A DNA stretch of 59,046 nt from Streptomyces africanus (GCF_002150735.1 NZ_MUKA01000213.1:1-59046), one strand, 5' to 3'; positions 31,563 through 41,002 are shown, counted from the first letter of the stretch. Numbers and translations are program-made. Notes: generated by a model not told the origin, from the sequence alone.

Positions 31563-32576
31563 TCAGTCGGAGGGGGCTCGCACGGCGCGGGGGTCTTCGA
31601 TTCCGCCGGCGGGCGACACCGGCGGGGCGAGCGCGTCGCCGCCGTACAGGGCCTGCACCCAGTTGCTCTGATAGATCGTGTCGAGGTAGCGCTCACCGAG
31701 GTCCGGGGCGATCGCGACGGGCGTGAGGCCCGGCGTTCCGTGCCGGGCGAGCCAGCTCGTCGCTCCGCTGACGACCGTGCCGGTCGAACCGCCGAACAGG
31801 AAGCCCCGCCTCGCCAAGTTCTGACAGGTACGGATGGCGTCGGCCTCCTCGACGCGGACCGCCTCGTCGACGTAACTCTCGTCGAGCAGGGGAGGCCTGA
31901 GGCTCATGCCCAGTCCGGGAATCATCCGCCGTCCGGGCGGGTCGCCGAAGATGGCGGAGCCGACACTGTCCACCGCGACGATCCGCACCGGCCGGTGCCA
32001 GGAGCGGAACCAGCGTGCGCAGCCCATCAGCGTGCCGGTCGTGCCGACACCGATGAACAGGACGTCCAGGTGCGGGAACCAGCGGGCGATGGCCGGGGCC
32101 GTCCTGAAGTAGTGGGCCCTCCAGTTGTCGGGGTTGGTGTACTGACTCAGCCACACATAACGGTCGTCCGCGGCGCACAGATCGCGCAGGTGCGCCAGCC
32201 GCGCGCCCAGCAGACCACCCGTGGCGTGCTCCTCGGAGACGACGTGGACCTGGCTGCCCAGGGCCTCCATCATCAGCCGGGTGGCCAGGTTGCACCGGGA
32301 GTCCGTCACGCAGACGAAGCGGTAGCCCTTGCTCGCGGCGATCATGCTCAACGCCACGCCCAGATTGCCGGAGGAGGACTCGATCAGGATCGAGTCCCGC
32401 CTGAGGGTCCCGCTCCGCTCGGCGGACTCCACCATCTCGGTCGCGGCCTTCAGCTTGATGGAACCGGCGAAGTTGAAGCCCTCGCACTTGAGGAAGAGCC
32501 GGTGTCCCGTGATCGGCTCGAGGTCGACGTACAGGTCCTCCTCGTTGAAGGCTTGGGGTACGGAAATGACTGGCAC
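31563..32576 (-). CDS. sbnA: SbnA-like N-(2-amino-2-carboxyethyl)-L-glutamate synthase
   Basis: A 337-residue PLP enzyme of the cysteine-synthase fold. The PLP lysine is Lys41 (AGSIKLKAA), the phosphate/substrate loop SSSGNLG follows, and GVGTTGT is the phosphate-binding loop. By homology with staphyloferrin B SbnA it condenses O-phospho-L-serine with L-glutamate, the first step to 2,3-diaminopropionate. The GTG start at 32576 has GAGGAG upstream. It is paired directly with SbnB upstream, which makes the assignment over an ordinary cysteine synthase strong. Confidence 0.88.
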   Translation of the reverse strand: MPVISVPQAFNEEDLYVDLEPITGHRLFLKCEGFNFAGSIKLKAATEMVESAERSGTLRRDSILIESSSGNLGVALSMIAASKGYRFVCVTDSRCNLATRLMMEALGSQVHVVSEEHATGGLLGARLAHLRDLCAADDRYVWLSQYTNPDNWRAHYFRTAPAIARWFPHLDVLFIGVGTTGTLMGCARWFRSWHRPVRIVAVDSVGSAIFGDPPGRRMIPGLGMSLRPPLLDESYVDEAVRVEEADAIRTCQNLARRGFLFGGSTGTVVSGATSWLARHGTPGLTPVAIAPDLGERYLDTIYQSNWVQALYGGDALAPPVSPAGGIEDPRAVRAPSD

Positions 32577-32620
32577 GATGTTCTCCTCGTCCAGGGCCGG
32601 ACGGTGGCCGGGTGCCGTCC

Positions 32621-33688
32621 TCAGCCGTGCCGGCTCAGTTCGTGAAAGAAGTGGTCGATGACCTGCAGTCCTCCGGAGCGGGCCACTTCGTCGTAGACGT
32701 AGGAGCCGACCGCGAGGTCCAGCACGCCCAGGCCGAACGGCGAGAAGACCGCCGGACGGTCGGGCGGCACCGTCACGCGGCCGGCCATCACGTCGTCGAG
32801 CGTGCCGAGCAGGAAGTCGCGGTTGCCGGTGAGGCGTTCGGTGAGGTGCGGCGAGGTGGCGGCCCTGAGGCAGTGGTCGATGTCGTCGACGACGTTGGTC
32901 GCGCTGAGCAGCACCTGCGGCGCGAGGTCGCGCAGCGACACGTGCAGCACCACCGGGTTGTGCCGGAACCACGACGGCTCGCTGATGTGCGGCCGGTCGG
33001 CGACCGTGGCGAAGACGATCAGATCGCTGAGCCGGATCAGCTCCTCGGCGCTGCGGTGCACGGTGACGCGTCCGACGGCCCCGGACTGCTCCAGGTAGGT
33101 GCGGAAGCCGGCAGCGCTGTCGGGAGACAGATCATGCACACCGATGGTGTCGAAGGACCAGCCGGTGCCCTCCAGGTAGGTGTGGATGTAGCGGGCGATC
33201 AGGCCCGCCCCGACGAACCCCAGGCGGATGGGGCGGGGTCGTCCCCTGCTGAGCCGGTCGGCGGCCGACGCGGCGGAGGCCGCGGTCCTGGCGGCGCTGA
33301 TGATCGAGCTCTCCATGCAGGCGAACGGGTAGCCGGTGGTGGGATCGTTGAGGATGAGGACGGCTGACGCCCGGGGGATGCCCGAGGCGACGTTGGCGGG
33401 GAAGCTGGAGATCCATTTCAGTCCGTCCACCCGGCCCTCGCCGCCGAGCGAGGCGGGCAGGGCGATGATCCGTGACGTCGGCCGGTCGGGGAAGCGCAGG
33501 AAGGAGGACGGCGGGTTGACCGTGCGGCCGGCGCCGTGCAGGCGGTAGGTCGCCTCGACGACCTCCACCACGGTCTTCTCCCGGCCCTGGAGCACTTCCT
33601 TGACCTGGCTTCCGGGGATCACGGCGAAGGACGGCACGGCGGGGGTGTCCGTCGGGGCGGTCTGCGGTGCGGTGTGCAGGGTGGTCAT
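32621..33688 (-). CDS. sbnB: SbnB-like NAD-dependent dehydrogenase (ornithine cyclodeaminase family)
   Basis: A 355-residue enzyme of the ornithine cyclodeaminase/mu-crystallin family with the Rossmann motif GFVGAGLIARYI and GLKWISSFPANV near the substrate pocket. By homology it oxidatively splits the SbnA product into L-2,3-diaminopropionate and 2-oxoglutarate. Its ATG overlaps the dioxygenase stop by 4 nt and it has a strong GGGAGGGAA site. Together with SbnA it supplies the amino acid for the NRPS. Confidence 0.9.
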   Translation of the reverse strand: MTTLHTAPQTAPTDTPAVPSFAVIPGSQVKEVLQGREKTVVEVVEATYRLHGAGRTVNPPSSFLRFPDRPTSRIIALPASLGGEGRVDGLKWISSFPANVASGIPRASAVLILNDPTTGYPFACMESSIISAARTAASAASAADRLSRGRPRPIRLGFVGAGLIARYIHTYLEGTGWSFDTIGVHDLSPDSAAGFRTYLEQSGAVGRVTVHRSAEELIRLSDLIVFATVADRPHISEPSWFRHNPVVLHVSLRDLAPQVLLSATNVVDDIDHCLRAATSPHLTERLTGNRDFLLGTLDDVMAGRVTVPPDRPAVFSPFGLGVLDLAVGSYVYDEVARSGGLQVIDHFFHELSRHG

Positions 33689-34692
33689 GCCGCTTCCCTC
33701 CCCGTCCGCGGTCCGGGAAGGCCGGGACGCACGGGGTCGGCCATCGCCACCACGATGTTCCGCGGTCCCCGGTAAGCCTCCCGGCTGTGCGCGGTGCGGA
33801 TGTTGTCCACGAGCATCAGGTCCCCGCGCTGCCAGGCCCGGCGTACGGTGTGGGCTTCGTACGTCTTGTTGATCTGCTCGACGACGTCCGGGGGCACCGG
33901 GTCGCCGTTGCCGTAACGGGTGTTGAAGGGCAGCCCGTCCGGCCCGTACTCCTCGATCAGGAACTCCCTGACCTCGGGTGCCATCGTCCACTCGTTCAGG
34001 AAGGCGATCTGGTTGAACCAGCAGTGCCGGCCGGAGACCGGGTGCGGCACGACGGCGGGCCGGTGCTGGCGCGTCCGCAGCGAACCGTCCGGCTGCCAGG
34101 ACCAGTCGATCGCGTGGGCACGGCAGTAGGCCTCGACCGCGCCGCGATCGTCGGTGCCGAAGGACTGACCGAGCGTCGCGCCGATCCCCTCGTTGTAGGC
34201 CCTGTCGAGCAGCCAGCCCTCCCGGGCGAAACGGTCCACGAGTTCGGCGGGCAGCGCGTGCAGCACCTCGGTGGCGTCGGCCACCGCGGTGGCACCGCCT
34301 TCGACGGGCGGCTCCAGACACGCGAACATCAGCAGGCCGGGACACTCGAAGGCGTAGCTGAGTTCGTGGTGCATGCACATGGGCTGGTTGGGCGGCCATG
34401 CCGAGGACGAGTAGACGCCGTCGGCGTGGCGGTCGCGGGCGGCGAACCCCTCGCGTTCGGCCACGGGGCGCTCGGCCACCTGGCGCAGGACCGACTCGAC
34501 GTCGGCCGGGGTGCGCAGGCCGAGGCCCCGGACGACGAGCGCTCCCCGCTCGGCGACGAGTTCACGCAGCGCGTCCCGTCGGCCGGCCGCCCAGTCCGCC
34601 GCGTCCCGGGTGTCTGCGGCATCGAGTACCGCAAGGCCGTCCGGAGCCGGTGCCGTGGTGGCCCTGTTCTTCCGGAAGAGTGCCGACAGCAT
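33685..34692 (-). CDS. TauD/SyrP-type Fe(II)/2-oxoglutarate dioxygenase
   Basis: A 335-residue non-haem-iron oxygenase. The HxE-type metal motif is MHHELSY, with the distal ligand in NIRTAHSREAYRGPR and the 2-oxoglutarate Arg just after. The HxE form and the NRPS setting resemble SyrP-like hydroxylases that act on carrier-bound amino acids. It would add a hydroxyl group to diaminopropionate or another building block; this is inferred. It starts 30 nt after the NRPS gene, with AGGAG before the ATG. It is distinct from the sulfonate-operon dioxygenase at 7892. Confidence 0.85.
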   Translation of the reverse strand: MLSALFRKNRATTAPAPDGLAVLDAADTRDAADWAAGRRDALRELVAERGALVVRGLGLRTPADVESVLRQVAERPVAEREGFAARDRHADGVYSSSAWPPNQPMCMHHELSYAFECPGLLMFACLEPPVEGGATAVADATEVLHALPAELVDRFAREGWLLDRAYNEGIGATLGQSFGTDDRGAVEAYCRAHAIDWSWQPDGSLRTRQHRPAVVPHPVSGRHCWFNQIAFLNEWTMAPEVREFLIEEYGPDGLPFNTRYGNGDPVPPDVVEQINKTYEAHTVRRAWQRGDLMLVDNIRTAHSREAYRGPRNIVVAMADPVRPGLPGPRTGREAA

Positions 34693-34722
34693 GGGGATCT
34701 CCTCTCGTACTCCTCGTGTCCG

Positions 34723-37185
34723 TCACGGTTCTCCGCCGGTCCGGCTGTCGATCAGCCGGGCCAGGTCGGCCAGTACGGGGCGGTCGGCGAGGTCGCGCGG
34801 GGAGATCACCCGGCCCAGCGAGACCGCGAGCCGTACCGCCGACAGGGAGGTGCCGCCCAGGTCGAAGAAGTTGTCGTCCCGGCGGATCCGTCCGGACGGC
34901 AGGCCGAGTTCCGCCTCCCATTGCGCCGCGAGCCGCCGTTCGGCCGGCGTCCGCGGGGCGCCCCGGGCGTCCCGGGCCGGACCGAGGTCCTCGGCGAGCG
35001 CCGCGAGCGCCTTGCGGTCGGTCTTGCCGTTGGCGGTGAGCGGCAGGCGGTCCAGCTGGTGGAAGGACACCGGGATCATGTAGGCGGGGAGCAGGTCCGC
35101 GAGCCGTTCCCGCAGTTCCTCGGCGGTCACCGCACCCGCGCTCGTGCAGAAGGCCGCCAGCTGGCGGCCGTGCCCTTCCGCACCGGTCACCACGACCGCG
35201 CAGTCCGTGACACCGGGCACGCGCAGCAGCGCGTTCTCGACCTCGCCGATCTCGACCCGGAAGCCCCGGATCTTCACCTGCGCGTCCCGGCGGCCGAGGA
35301 ACTCCAGTTTCCCGTCGGGCCGCCAGCGGCCGAAGTCCCCGCCTCGGTAGAGCCGTTGGCCGGGGCGGTGGGGGTCGGGCAGGTAGGCGAGCCGGGTGCG
35401 TTCGGCGTCGTTGACGTAGCCGCGACCGACGCACACCCCGGAGAAGACGATGGCACCGGGCGCCCCGAGCGGAACCGGGAGCAGGTTGTCGTCGACGACG
35501 TACTGGTACACGTTGGCGATGGGCCGGCCGAGCGGGATCCGGTCGGTGCCGGGCGCCCGGTCCATCACCTCGTGGTTGGTGTCGTCGGACGTCTCGGTCA
35601 GTCCGTAGGCGTTGACCAGTCGTACGGCGGGACCGGTGGCGAACCACCGCTGGACCAGCTCCCCCCGCAGGGCCTCGCCGGTGACGGACACGCACCGCAG
35701 GTCCGGCAGATCCCGGGGGCGGCGTTCCAGGGCGGACAGGATGACGTCGAGGTAGGACGGCACGAGTTGCAGGACGTTGACGCGGCCCTCGGTGATCGTG
35801 TCCAGGAACCGGTCCGCGTCGAGGATGGCGTCCTGCTCGACCAGCAGGGTCCGCCCGCCCGTCAGCAGCCCCGCGAGCAACTGCCACAGTGAGATGTCGA
35901 AGCACTGCGAGGCCGTCTGCGCCACCACGGTGCCCTCGCCGATGCCCAGGTCGTCGATCTTGGCGTACAGGTGGTTCAGCAGGCCGGCGTGCTCGCACAT
36001 GGCGCCCTTCGGCTCCCCGGTGGAGCCGGAGGTGAAGAAGACGTACGCGAGCCGGTCCGCCGGTATGTCCAGGCCGAGGTCCGTTCCGTCGGCGGCCCGG
36101 TCGGTGACGTCCGGGACGAGCAGCCGCCGGGTCCCGGGGAGCGATGCGAGCGCCCGGTCCAGCTGCCCGGTGCTGTCCGGTTCGGTGAGGACGTACGAGC
36201 AGCCGGCCCGGGTGAGCATCGCGGCGATGCGGCCGGCCGGGTGACGCGGGTCGACGGGCAGGTACCCGGCGCCTGCCTTGAGGACGCCGAGCACGGCGGC
36301 CGCCCAGTGGAGGTCGCGCTCGGTCACCACGGCGACCGTGTCCTCGGGTCCGAGCCCCTCGGCCAGCAGGGCGCGGGCCAGCCGGTTGGCCCGCGTGTTG
36401 AGGTCCGCGTACGTCCGGCTGCGGCCCTGGTGGACCACGGCGACGGCGTCCGGAGCCTTGCGCACCTGTTCCTCGAACAGTTCGTGGAACCGGCGGTCCG
36501 GCAGCGCACGGCGCGGCCCCGCCAGCCCGTCGACCTGGAACCGGAGTTCCTCCGCGGACAGCAGGCTGCGCCGGTCGTGCGGGGCGTCGGGGTCGTCCGC
36601 GATCGCCTCCAGCGCGGCGAGGTGGTAGCCGCCGATCCGCGCGGCACAGTCCGCGTCCAGCAGGTCCGTCCGGTGCCGCAGGCGCAGTACGAGCCGGCCG
36701 CCCTCCTCGCCCGCCGAGACGCCGAGGAGCACGCTGCCGTCGGCCGGGACGGTGACCTCCTGCCCGGCCGGGGCGAACACCGCTTCGGCTCCGGCCGCGG
36801 ACGGTGAGCCGGTCCCGGGCGACGGCACCGCCGCCTCGGCCCGCCCGGCTTCCCGTACCAGCCGGCGCCAGGTGCCGGGCCCGACCGTCAGCTCGAAGGG
36901 CAGCGGCCCGGTCCGGCCCGGGAGCAGGCAGCCGCTGCGCACCTCGGGATCGCCGGAGAGCAGGGCGAGCACCTTCGCGTGGGCCGCGAGGAGGATCGCG
37001 GTGAGCGGCACGCCGAGTGCACGAGCCCGCCCGCGCAGGGCCACCGTCACGTCGCGGGGGACGCTCCTGACGTGCTCCCCGGTGCCGGGCACCGGCTCCT
37101 TCGCCCATCGGGGCAGGGCCGTGAAACCGCCCTCGGCCCTGCTGTCGCTTCCCAGGACGCGGGCGTCGGTCACTGTCGCCGCCAT
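34723..37185 (-). CDS. Nonribosomal peptide synthetase, degenerate C - A - T
   Basis: An 820-residue synthetase. Residues about 50-200 resemble the C-terminal half of a condensation domain (LTAILLAAHAKVLALLSGDPEVRSG) but no HHxxxDG is present. The adenylation domain spans about 235-735: FFTSGSTGEPKG, FDISLW, NAYGLTET, GRGYVND, NGKTDRK. The carrier domain has Ser780 in FFDLGGTSLS. By hand alignment to GrsA the specificity residues read about D-I-W-Q-S-T-A-D-D-K, whose acidic residues fit a diamino acid such as diaminopropionate. The start is ATG 37185 (GTG 37188 is the alternative), overlapping the upstream stop. Confidence 0.85.
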   Translation of the reverse strand: MAATVTDARVLGSDSRAEGGFTALPRWAKEPVPGTGEHVRSVPRDVTVALRGRARALGVPLTAILLAAHAKVLALLSGDPEVRSGCLLPGRTGPLPFELTVGPGTWRRLVREAGRAEAAVPSPGTGSPSAAGAEAVFAPAGQEVTVPADGSVLLGVSAGEEGGRLVLRLRHRTDLLDADCAARIGGYHLAALEAIADDPDAPHDRRSLLSAEELRFQVDGLAGPRRALPDRRFHELFEEQVRKAPDAVAVVHQGRSRTYADLNTRANRLARALLAEGLGPEDTVAVVTERDLHWAAAVLGVLKAGAGYLPVDPRHPAGRIAAMLTRAGCSYVLTEPDSTGQLDRALASLPGTRRLLVPDVTDRAADGTDLGLDIPADRLAYVFFTSGSTGEPKGAMCEHAGLLNHLYAKIDDLGIGEGTVVAQTASQCFDISLWQLLAGLLTGGRTLLVEQDAILDADRFLDTITEGRVNVLQLVPSYLDVILSALERRPRDLPDLRCVSVTGEALRGELVQRWFATGPAVRLVNAYGLTETSDDTNHEVMDRAPGTDRIPLGRPIANVYQYVVDDNLLPVPLGAPGAIVFSGVCVGRGYVNDAERTRLAYLPDPHRPGQRLYRGGDFGRWRPDGKLEFLGRRDAQVKIRGFRVEIGEVENALLRVPGVTDCAVVVTGAEGHGRQLAAFCTSAGAVTAEELRERLADLLPAYMIPVSFHQLDRLPLTANGKTDRKALAALAEDLGPARDARGAPRTPAERRLAAQWEAELGLPSGRIRRDDNFFDLGGTSLSAVRLAVSLGRVISPRDLADRPVLADLARLIDSRTGGEP

Positions 37186-39719
37186 CACCGCGCACCTCCG
37201 CTTTCGTCGAGGGGACGGGCCGGATTCCCCGCCCAGCGGGCGTTCCCGGGAACCGTCTCGCCCTTCATGAGGAAGGAGTCCGCCGCCAGCACGGCGCCGT
37301 CACCGACCGTCACTCCGTAGTGCACGAGCGCTCCGACGCCGACGGTGCAGCCGGCGCCGAGCGCGCTGCGGTCCGACTTGAACGTGCCGTCCTCCTGGGA
37401 GTGGCACTGCAGGACACTGCCCGAGTTGAGGGTGCAGTCGTCCCCGATGGTGACCATGGGGCGCTCCGTCATGTGGCAGCCGTCGTCGAAGACCCGCGCC
37501 CCGATCCGGACGCCCAGCAGGCGCCATACGACGGTCTTGAACGGGGTGCCGTCGAGGAGGTGCAGATAGCTCTCGGACGGGACCTTCCAGTACCGCTCAC
37601 GGCGCCAGAAGCGGCGGTCGTAGATCGAGCAGAACAACGGCTCCGGTGGGTGCGCGGCGATGACGGCCCGCTCGAGGAGGACGTAGTACAGGAAGGTGAA
37701 CGGCAGCAGGGCGGTGTTGGCGAGCGCGAGGGCCACGGTGCCCCAGGCGGGGTACCGGCTCGCGGCGAACGCGAAGAACAGGGTGACGCAGAAGAAGAAC
37801 AGCCATCCCGCCAGCAGATGGCATGCCATGGTGACGACGTTGTGCCGGTTCTTGGCCGCGAGGCGCCGGCGCAGGCCGGTCCCGTCCGTGAGCTCGTCGA
37901 AGGTGCTGTCCCGCGCCACCGACCGCGGGATCTCGAAGCAGGGGGAGCCGAGAAGTCCCGCGTCATGCCGGAGCGGTCCGCTGACGGGCACCGCCACCTT
38001 GGTGGCGAGGAGGCAGTTGTCACCGGTCCGGCCGCCGGCGGGGTAGGCGACCCGGTTGCCGACGAAGTTGTGCGCCCCGATCGCGGTCGGCGACAACCGG
38101 AAGGAGGTGCTGGAGTACTCGGCGTTCATCAGGGACAGTCCGTCCGCGACCATGGTCCCGGTGCCGATCCTGCTCAGGTAGGGGTTCTCGTGCTTGACCG
38201 CTGTGCCGAAGTTCGAGCCGGTCTGCTCCACGGGAGTCAGTCGATAGCCGATCCAGCGCAGGTAGTGCACGATGCAGGAGCTGTCGCCGAACAGACGCGT
38301 CAGGGATTTCCTGTTCGTCATCAGGACGATCGCCCGGTGCACGGAGTGGTGGAACCCGAAGAGCGGGTAGGTCCGGCCGGGCCGGACGAGCCGGCCCAGC
38401 AGCCGTGGGACGGTGGCCAGGACCACCAGGGCGGCGATCACACCGCCGAAGAAGACCACGGCCGTGACCACCAGCAGGTCGGTATAGAGCACCGTGGCCC
38501 CGCCCTTGACCACCGCGGATCCCTCCAGCACCCGGATGAGCAGCACGTCCAGGAGGCCCACCGCCAGCGGCAGGTACACCAGCAGCATCGTGAGGACCAG
38601 CAGGGTGCCGTGGACCGCTCGCCGTGCGGTGCCGCACCGGGCGGGCTCCACCTCCCGGAAGTCGTCGTCCGCGGGCTGGGCCGGAGAGCCCTGCCAGTGT
38701 TCGCCGTCGGGGACCGCCTGGCCGGTGTGCAGGCAGGACGCGTGCCCGAGCCGGGATGCGTCGCCGAGCCGGGTCCCGATGTCCAGCACGGTCACCTCAC
38801 CGACGACCGCGCCGCGGCCCAGGGTGACCGGCCCCGTCTGGATGACCCCGTCGGCCGCGTTGTAGCAGCTCATCAGCGCGTCCTTGCGGACGAGCGCGCC
38901 GTCGCCGATGGTCAGCAGATCGGTGCAGACGGGGGCGGAGCGGGAAAGGATCGTCACCCCTGAGCCGATCCGCGCGCCCAGGGCCTTCAGGTACAGGGGG
39001 TAGAGCGGCGACCCGGCGAAAAGGATCAGCGGGCTCGACCGGATCAGTGTCTTGACCAGCCAGAACCGGAAGTAGGTGAGGCTCCAGACGCGGAACCGGC
39101 GTGGTGTGAACCGGCCGAACAGCAGCCACTTGGCGATCACGGGCAGGGCGCACAGCACGAGGAGCAGCGCGGCGCCGGACACGACGCTCCGCAGGTAGGC
39201 GTCGAGCGGGTGCGTATACGCGGAGATCCATTCGTAGCCCTGCGCGGTGACGGCGGCGACGAGGAACGCGTAGCCGAGAAAGGCCAGAAGCTGGAGTGCC
39301 CCGCAGAGCACGCGGTGGGGGCGGCCCGTCGGCGGCGCCGGTGCCGGGGCCTCGGCCTGTCCCCCGGGCAGTGCCGGCGGGGCGGGCCTCTCGGATCCGG
39401 GTGGCGTCGGGGTGCTGTCGAGCAGTGCGACCGCGAGGCCGCGGGCGGTCGGATGCCGGTAGACGTCGCGCATCGACACCGGCGGCAGGTCCGGGCGGTT
39501 CCGCACGCGCGCGCAGAAGTGCGCCATCACCAGGGAGTCGGCGCCGAGATCATCGAAGAAATTGCTGTCGAGCGGCACCTCGTCCAGACGGGCGACATCC
39601 GCCAGCAGCGCGGCGAGCCGCTCCGCCGCGGGGGTTACCGCGGGATGTGGCGGCGCTTCGTATGACCGGGCTCCCTCCATGACGCCCCTGGCCGCCTGCT
39701 GGAGTTGCTGTCCCTTCAT
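37185..39719 (-). CDS. Carrier-membrane-hexapeptide protein resembling the C-terminal part of Pls (poly-lysine synthetase)
   Basis: An 844-residue protein. It starts with a carrier domain (Ser62 in FFDDLGADSLVM), then about six membrane helices in pairs (about 145-205, 395-470, 640-690) separating left-handed beta-helix/hexapeptide-like soluble regions (about 235-370, 500-620, 745-844). This is the layout of the NRPS terminal domain of epsilon-poly-L-lysine synthetase, where the tandem soluble domains join amino acids iteratively. Here it is a separate polypeptide from the A-T protein. The ATG at 39719 has GAGGGGG upstream; an earlier ATG at 39803 is possible. It is the first gene of the locus. 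Confidence 0.82.
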   Translation of the reverse strand: MKGQQLQQAARGVMEGARSYEAPPHPAVTPAAERLAALLADVARLDEVPLDSNFFDDLGADSLVMAHFCARVRNRPDLPPVSMRDVYRHPTARGLAVALLDSTPTPPGSERPAPPALPGGQAEAPAPAPPTGRPHRVLCGALQLLAFLGYAFLVAAVTAQGYEWISAYTHPLDAYLRSVVSGAALLLVLCALPVIAKWLLFGRFTPRRFRVWSLTYFRFWLVKTLIRSSPLILFAGSPLYPLYLKALGARIGSGVTILSRSAPVCTDLLTIGDGALVRKDALMSCYNAADGVIQTGPVTLGRGAVVGEVTVLDIGTRLGDASRLGHASCLHTGQAVPDGEHWQGSPAQPADDDFREVEPARCGTARRAVHGTLLVLTMLLVYLPLAVGLLDVLLIRVLEGSAVVKGGATVLYTDLLVVTAVVFFGGVIAALVVLATVPRLLGRLVRPGRTYPLFGFHHSVHRAIVLMTNRKSLTRLFGDSSCIVHYLRWIGYRLTPVEQTGSNFGTAVKHENPYLSRIGTGTMVADGLSLMNAEYSSTSFRLSPTAIGAHNFVGNRVAYPAGGRTGDNCLLATKVAVPVSGPLRHDAGLLGSPCFEIPRSVARDSTFDELTDGTGLRRRLAAKNRHNVVTMACHLLAGWLFFFCVTLFFAFAASRYPAWGTVALALANTALLPFTFLYYVLLERAVIAAHPPEPLFCSIYDRRFWRRERYWKVPSESYLHLLDGTPFKTVVWRLLGVRIGARVFDDGCHMTERPMVTIGDDCTLNSGSVLQCHSQEDGTFKSDRSALGAGCTVGVGALVHYGVTVGDGAVLAADSFLMKGETVPGNARWAGNPARPLDESGGAR

Positions 39720-39859
39720 GAGGAGGACCCCCTCGGCTGCGACTGTCGCGTGCCCTTCCTCGCTAGGGATTCGGAGCCGGGCAGCCGAGGGATGGAAGGT
39801 CATCCTGTTCTTCTCGCATGATGAGCGGGCCTCTCACCAGGCGGACGGACGGCACCGTC

Positions 39860-41002
39860 CTACCTGCCGCAGAACTCCGCCTCGATGACCGCGTCGGTAC
39901 TGCCCGACCAGTCGCCGTTGAAGTTGACGGCCAGGGAGTGCCGGCCGTCCTGCGTCGTCACGGCGTCCGAGTTCGAACCGAAGATGCCGCCGTCGTGGCC
40001 CCAGACGTGGACGCCGCAGTCGAGCTTGCGGTCGACGAGCCCGAGGCCGTAGCGGCTGGTCTCCCGGCTGGAGGGCACCGTGGTCTTCATCTCCTTCAGC
40101 TGCTCGGGCGGGAGCAGCCTGCCCCGGAGCAGCGCCGAGTAGAAGCGGTTCAGGTCGGCCGAGCTGGAGACCATCTGGCCCGAGCCGTAGGCCAGACGCG
40201 GGTTCAGTTCCGTGACGTCGTACGTCGGGCCGGTGTCCGTCCGGGCCAGCTTGGAGTAGGCGCGGCTGCCGGGCCGGGGCAGGGTGACGCGGGTGGTGGG
40301 GACGGACGTGGACGTCAGGTGCAGGGGGGCGATGATGCGCCGGTCGATCTCGTCGCCGTAGTCGTCGTTGCCCGTGGCCTTCTCGATCACCCGCGCGGCC
40401 AGGAGGTAGTTCGTGTTGGAGTACTCGAACGACGTGCCCGGCGCGAAGTACGGCTCGTTCGCCAGGGCGAAGGCCAGCAGCTCTTCCGGTTCGACCTCGT
40501 CGAACCGGTGCTTCATGAAACCGTCCGCGGTCATGTACGTCCGCTGGAAACCGGGGTCCGCCAGGTAGTCGAAGATGCCACTGGTGTGGTTCAGGAGCTG
40601 GCGGAGGGTGATCTCGCGGCCGTCGTGTCCGTGGCCCCGGACCACGCCCGGCAGCCACGTGTCCACCGTGTCGTCCAGCGACAGCCGCCCCTCCGCCTCC
40701 AGCTGCAGGACGACGGTGGCGACGAACGTCTTCGTGATGCTGGCGACGCGGTAGTGGTCGCGCACCGAACGCGGCTTGCCCGTCTCGAGGTCGCCGACTC
40801 CGGCCGTGGCCGCCCAGCTGCCGTGCCCCTGCCGCACTCCCACGGTGACGCCCGGGACGCCGTCGGCGACCGCGGCCCGCATCGCCTGCCGGGTCGCGTC
40901 GTGGTGGTCTGACGGCGGGGCCGCGACCGCGGGCCCCGCCAGGGCCGCCGACAGTGCCACGGCCGTCACCGCCGTCAGGATCGTGCGTACGCGTCTGTTC
41001 AT
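39860..41002 (-). CDS. Serine hydrolase (class C beta-lactamase / D-Ala-D-Ala carboxypeptidase type)
   Basis: A 380-residue secreted protein with signal peptide (RRVRTILTAVTAVALSAALAGPAVA). Active-site motifs are SITK (the SxxK serine and lysine), YSN, and HDGG. Such enzymes act as carboxypeptidases, esterases or beta-lactamases. A catalytic histidine-glycine motif replaces KTG, common in the carboxypeptidase-like actinobacterial group. It lies upstream of, and in the same direction as, the NRPS locus, but with a 140-bp gap, so it may be a separate unit. ATG 41002 is preferred over 41020. Confidence 0.88.
   Translation of the reverse strand: MNRRVRTILTAVTAVALSAALAGPAVAAPPSDHHDATRQAMRAAVADGVPGVTVGVRQGHGSWAATAGVGDLETGKPRSVRDHYRVASITKTFVATVVLQLEAEGRLSLDDTVDTWLPGVVRGHGHDGREITLRQLLNHTSGIFDYLADPGFQRTYMTADGFMKHRFDEVEPEELLAFALANEPYFAPGTSFEYSNTNYLLAARVIEKATGNDDYGDEIDRRIIAPLHLTSTSVPTTRVTLPRPGSRAYSKLARTDTGPTYDVTELNPRLAYGSGQMVSSSADLNRFYSALLRGRLLPPEQLKEMKTTVPSSRETSRYGLGLVDRKLDCGVHVWGHDGGIFGSNSDAVTTQDGRHSLAVNFNGDWSGSTDAVIEAEFCGR

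Noticed and set aside
31563..32576. Ordinary cysteine synthase belonging to sulfur assimilation
   Set aside because: It is directly coupled to an SbnB-type dehydrogenase and an NRPS locus, and lies 23 kb from the sulfonate operon.
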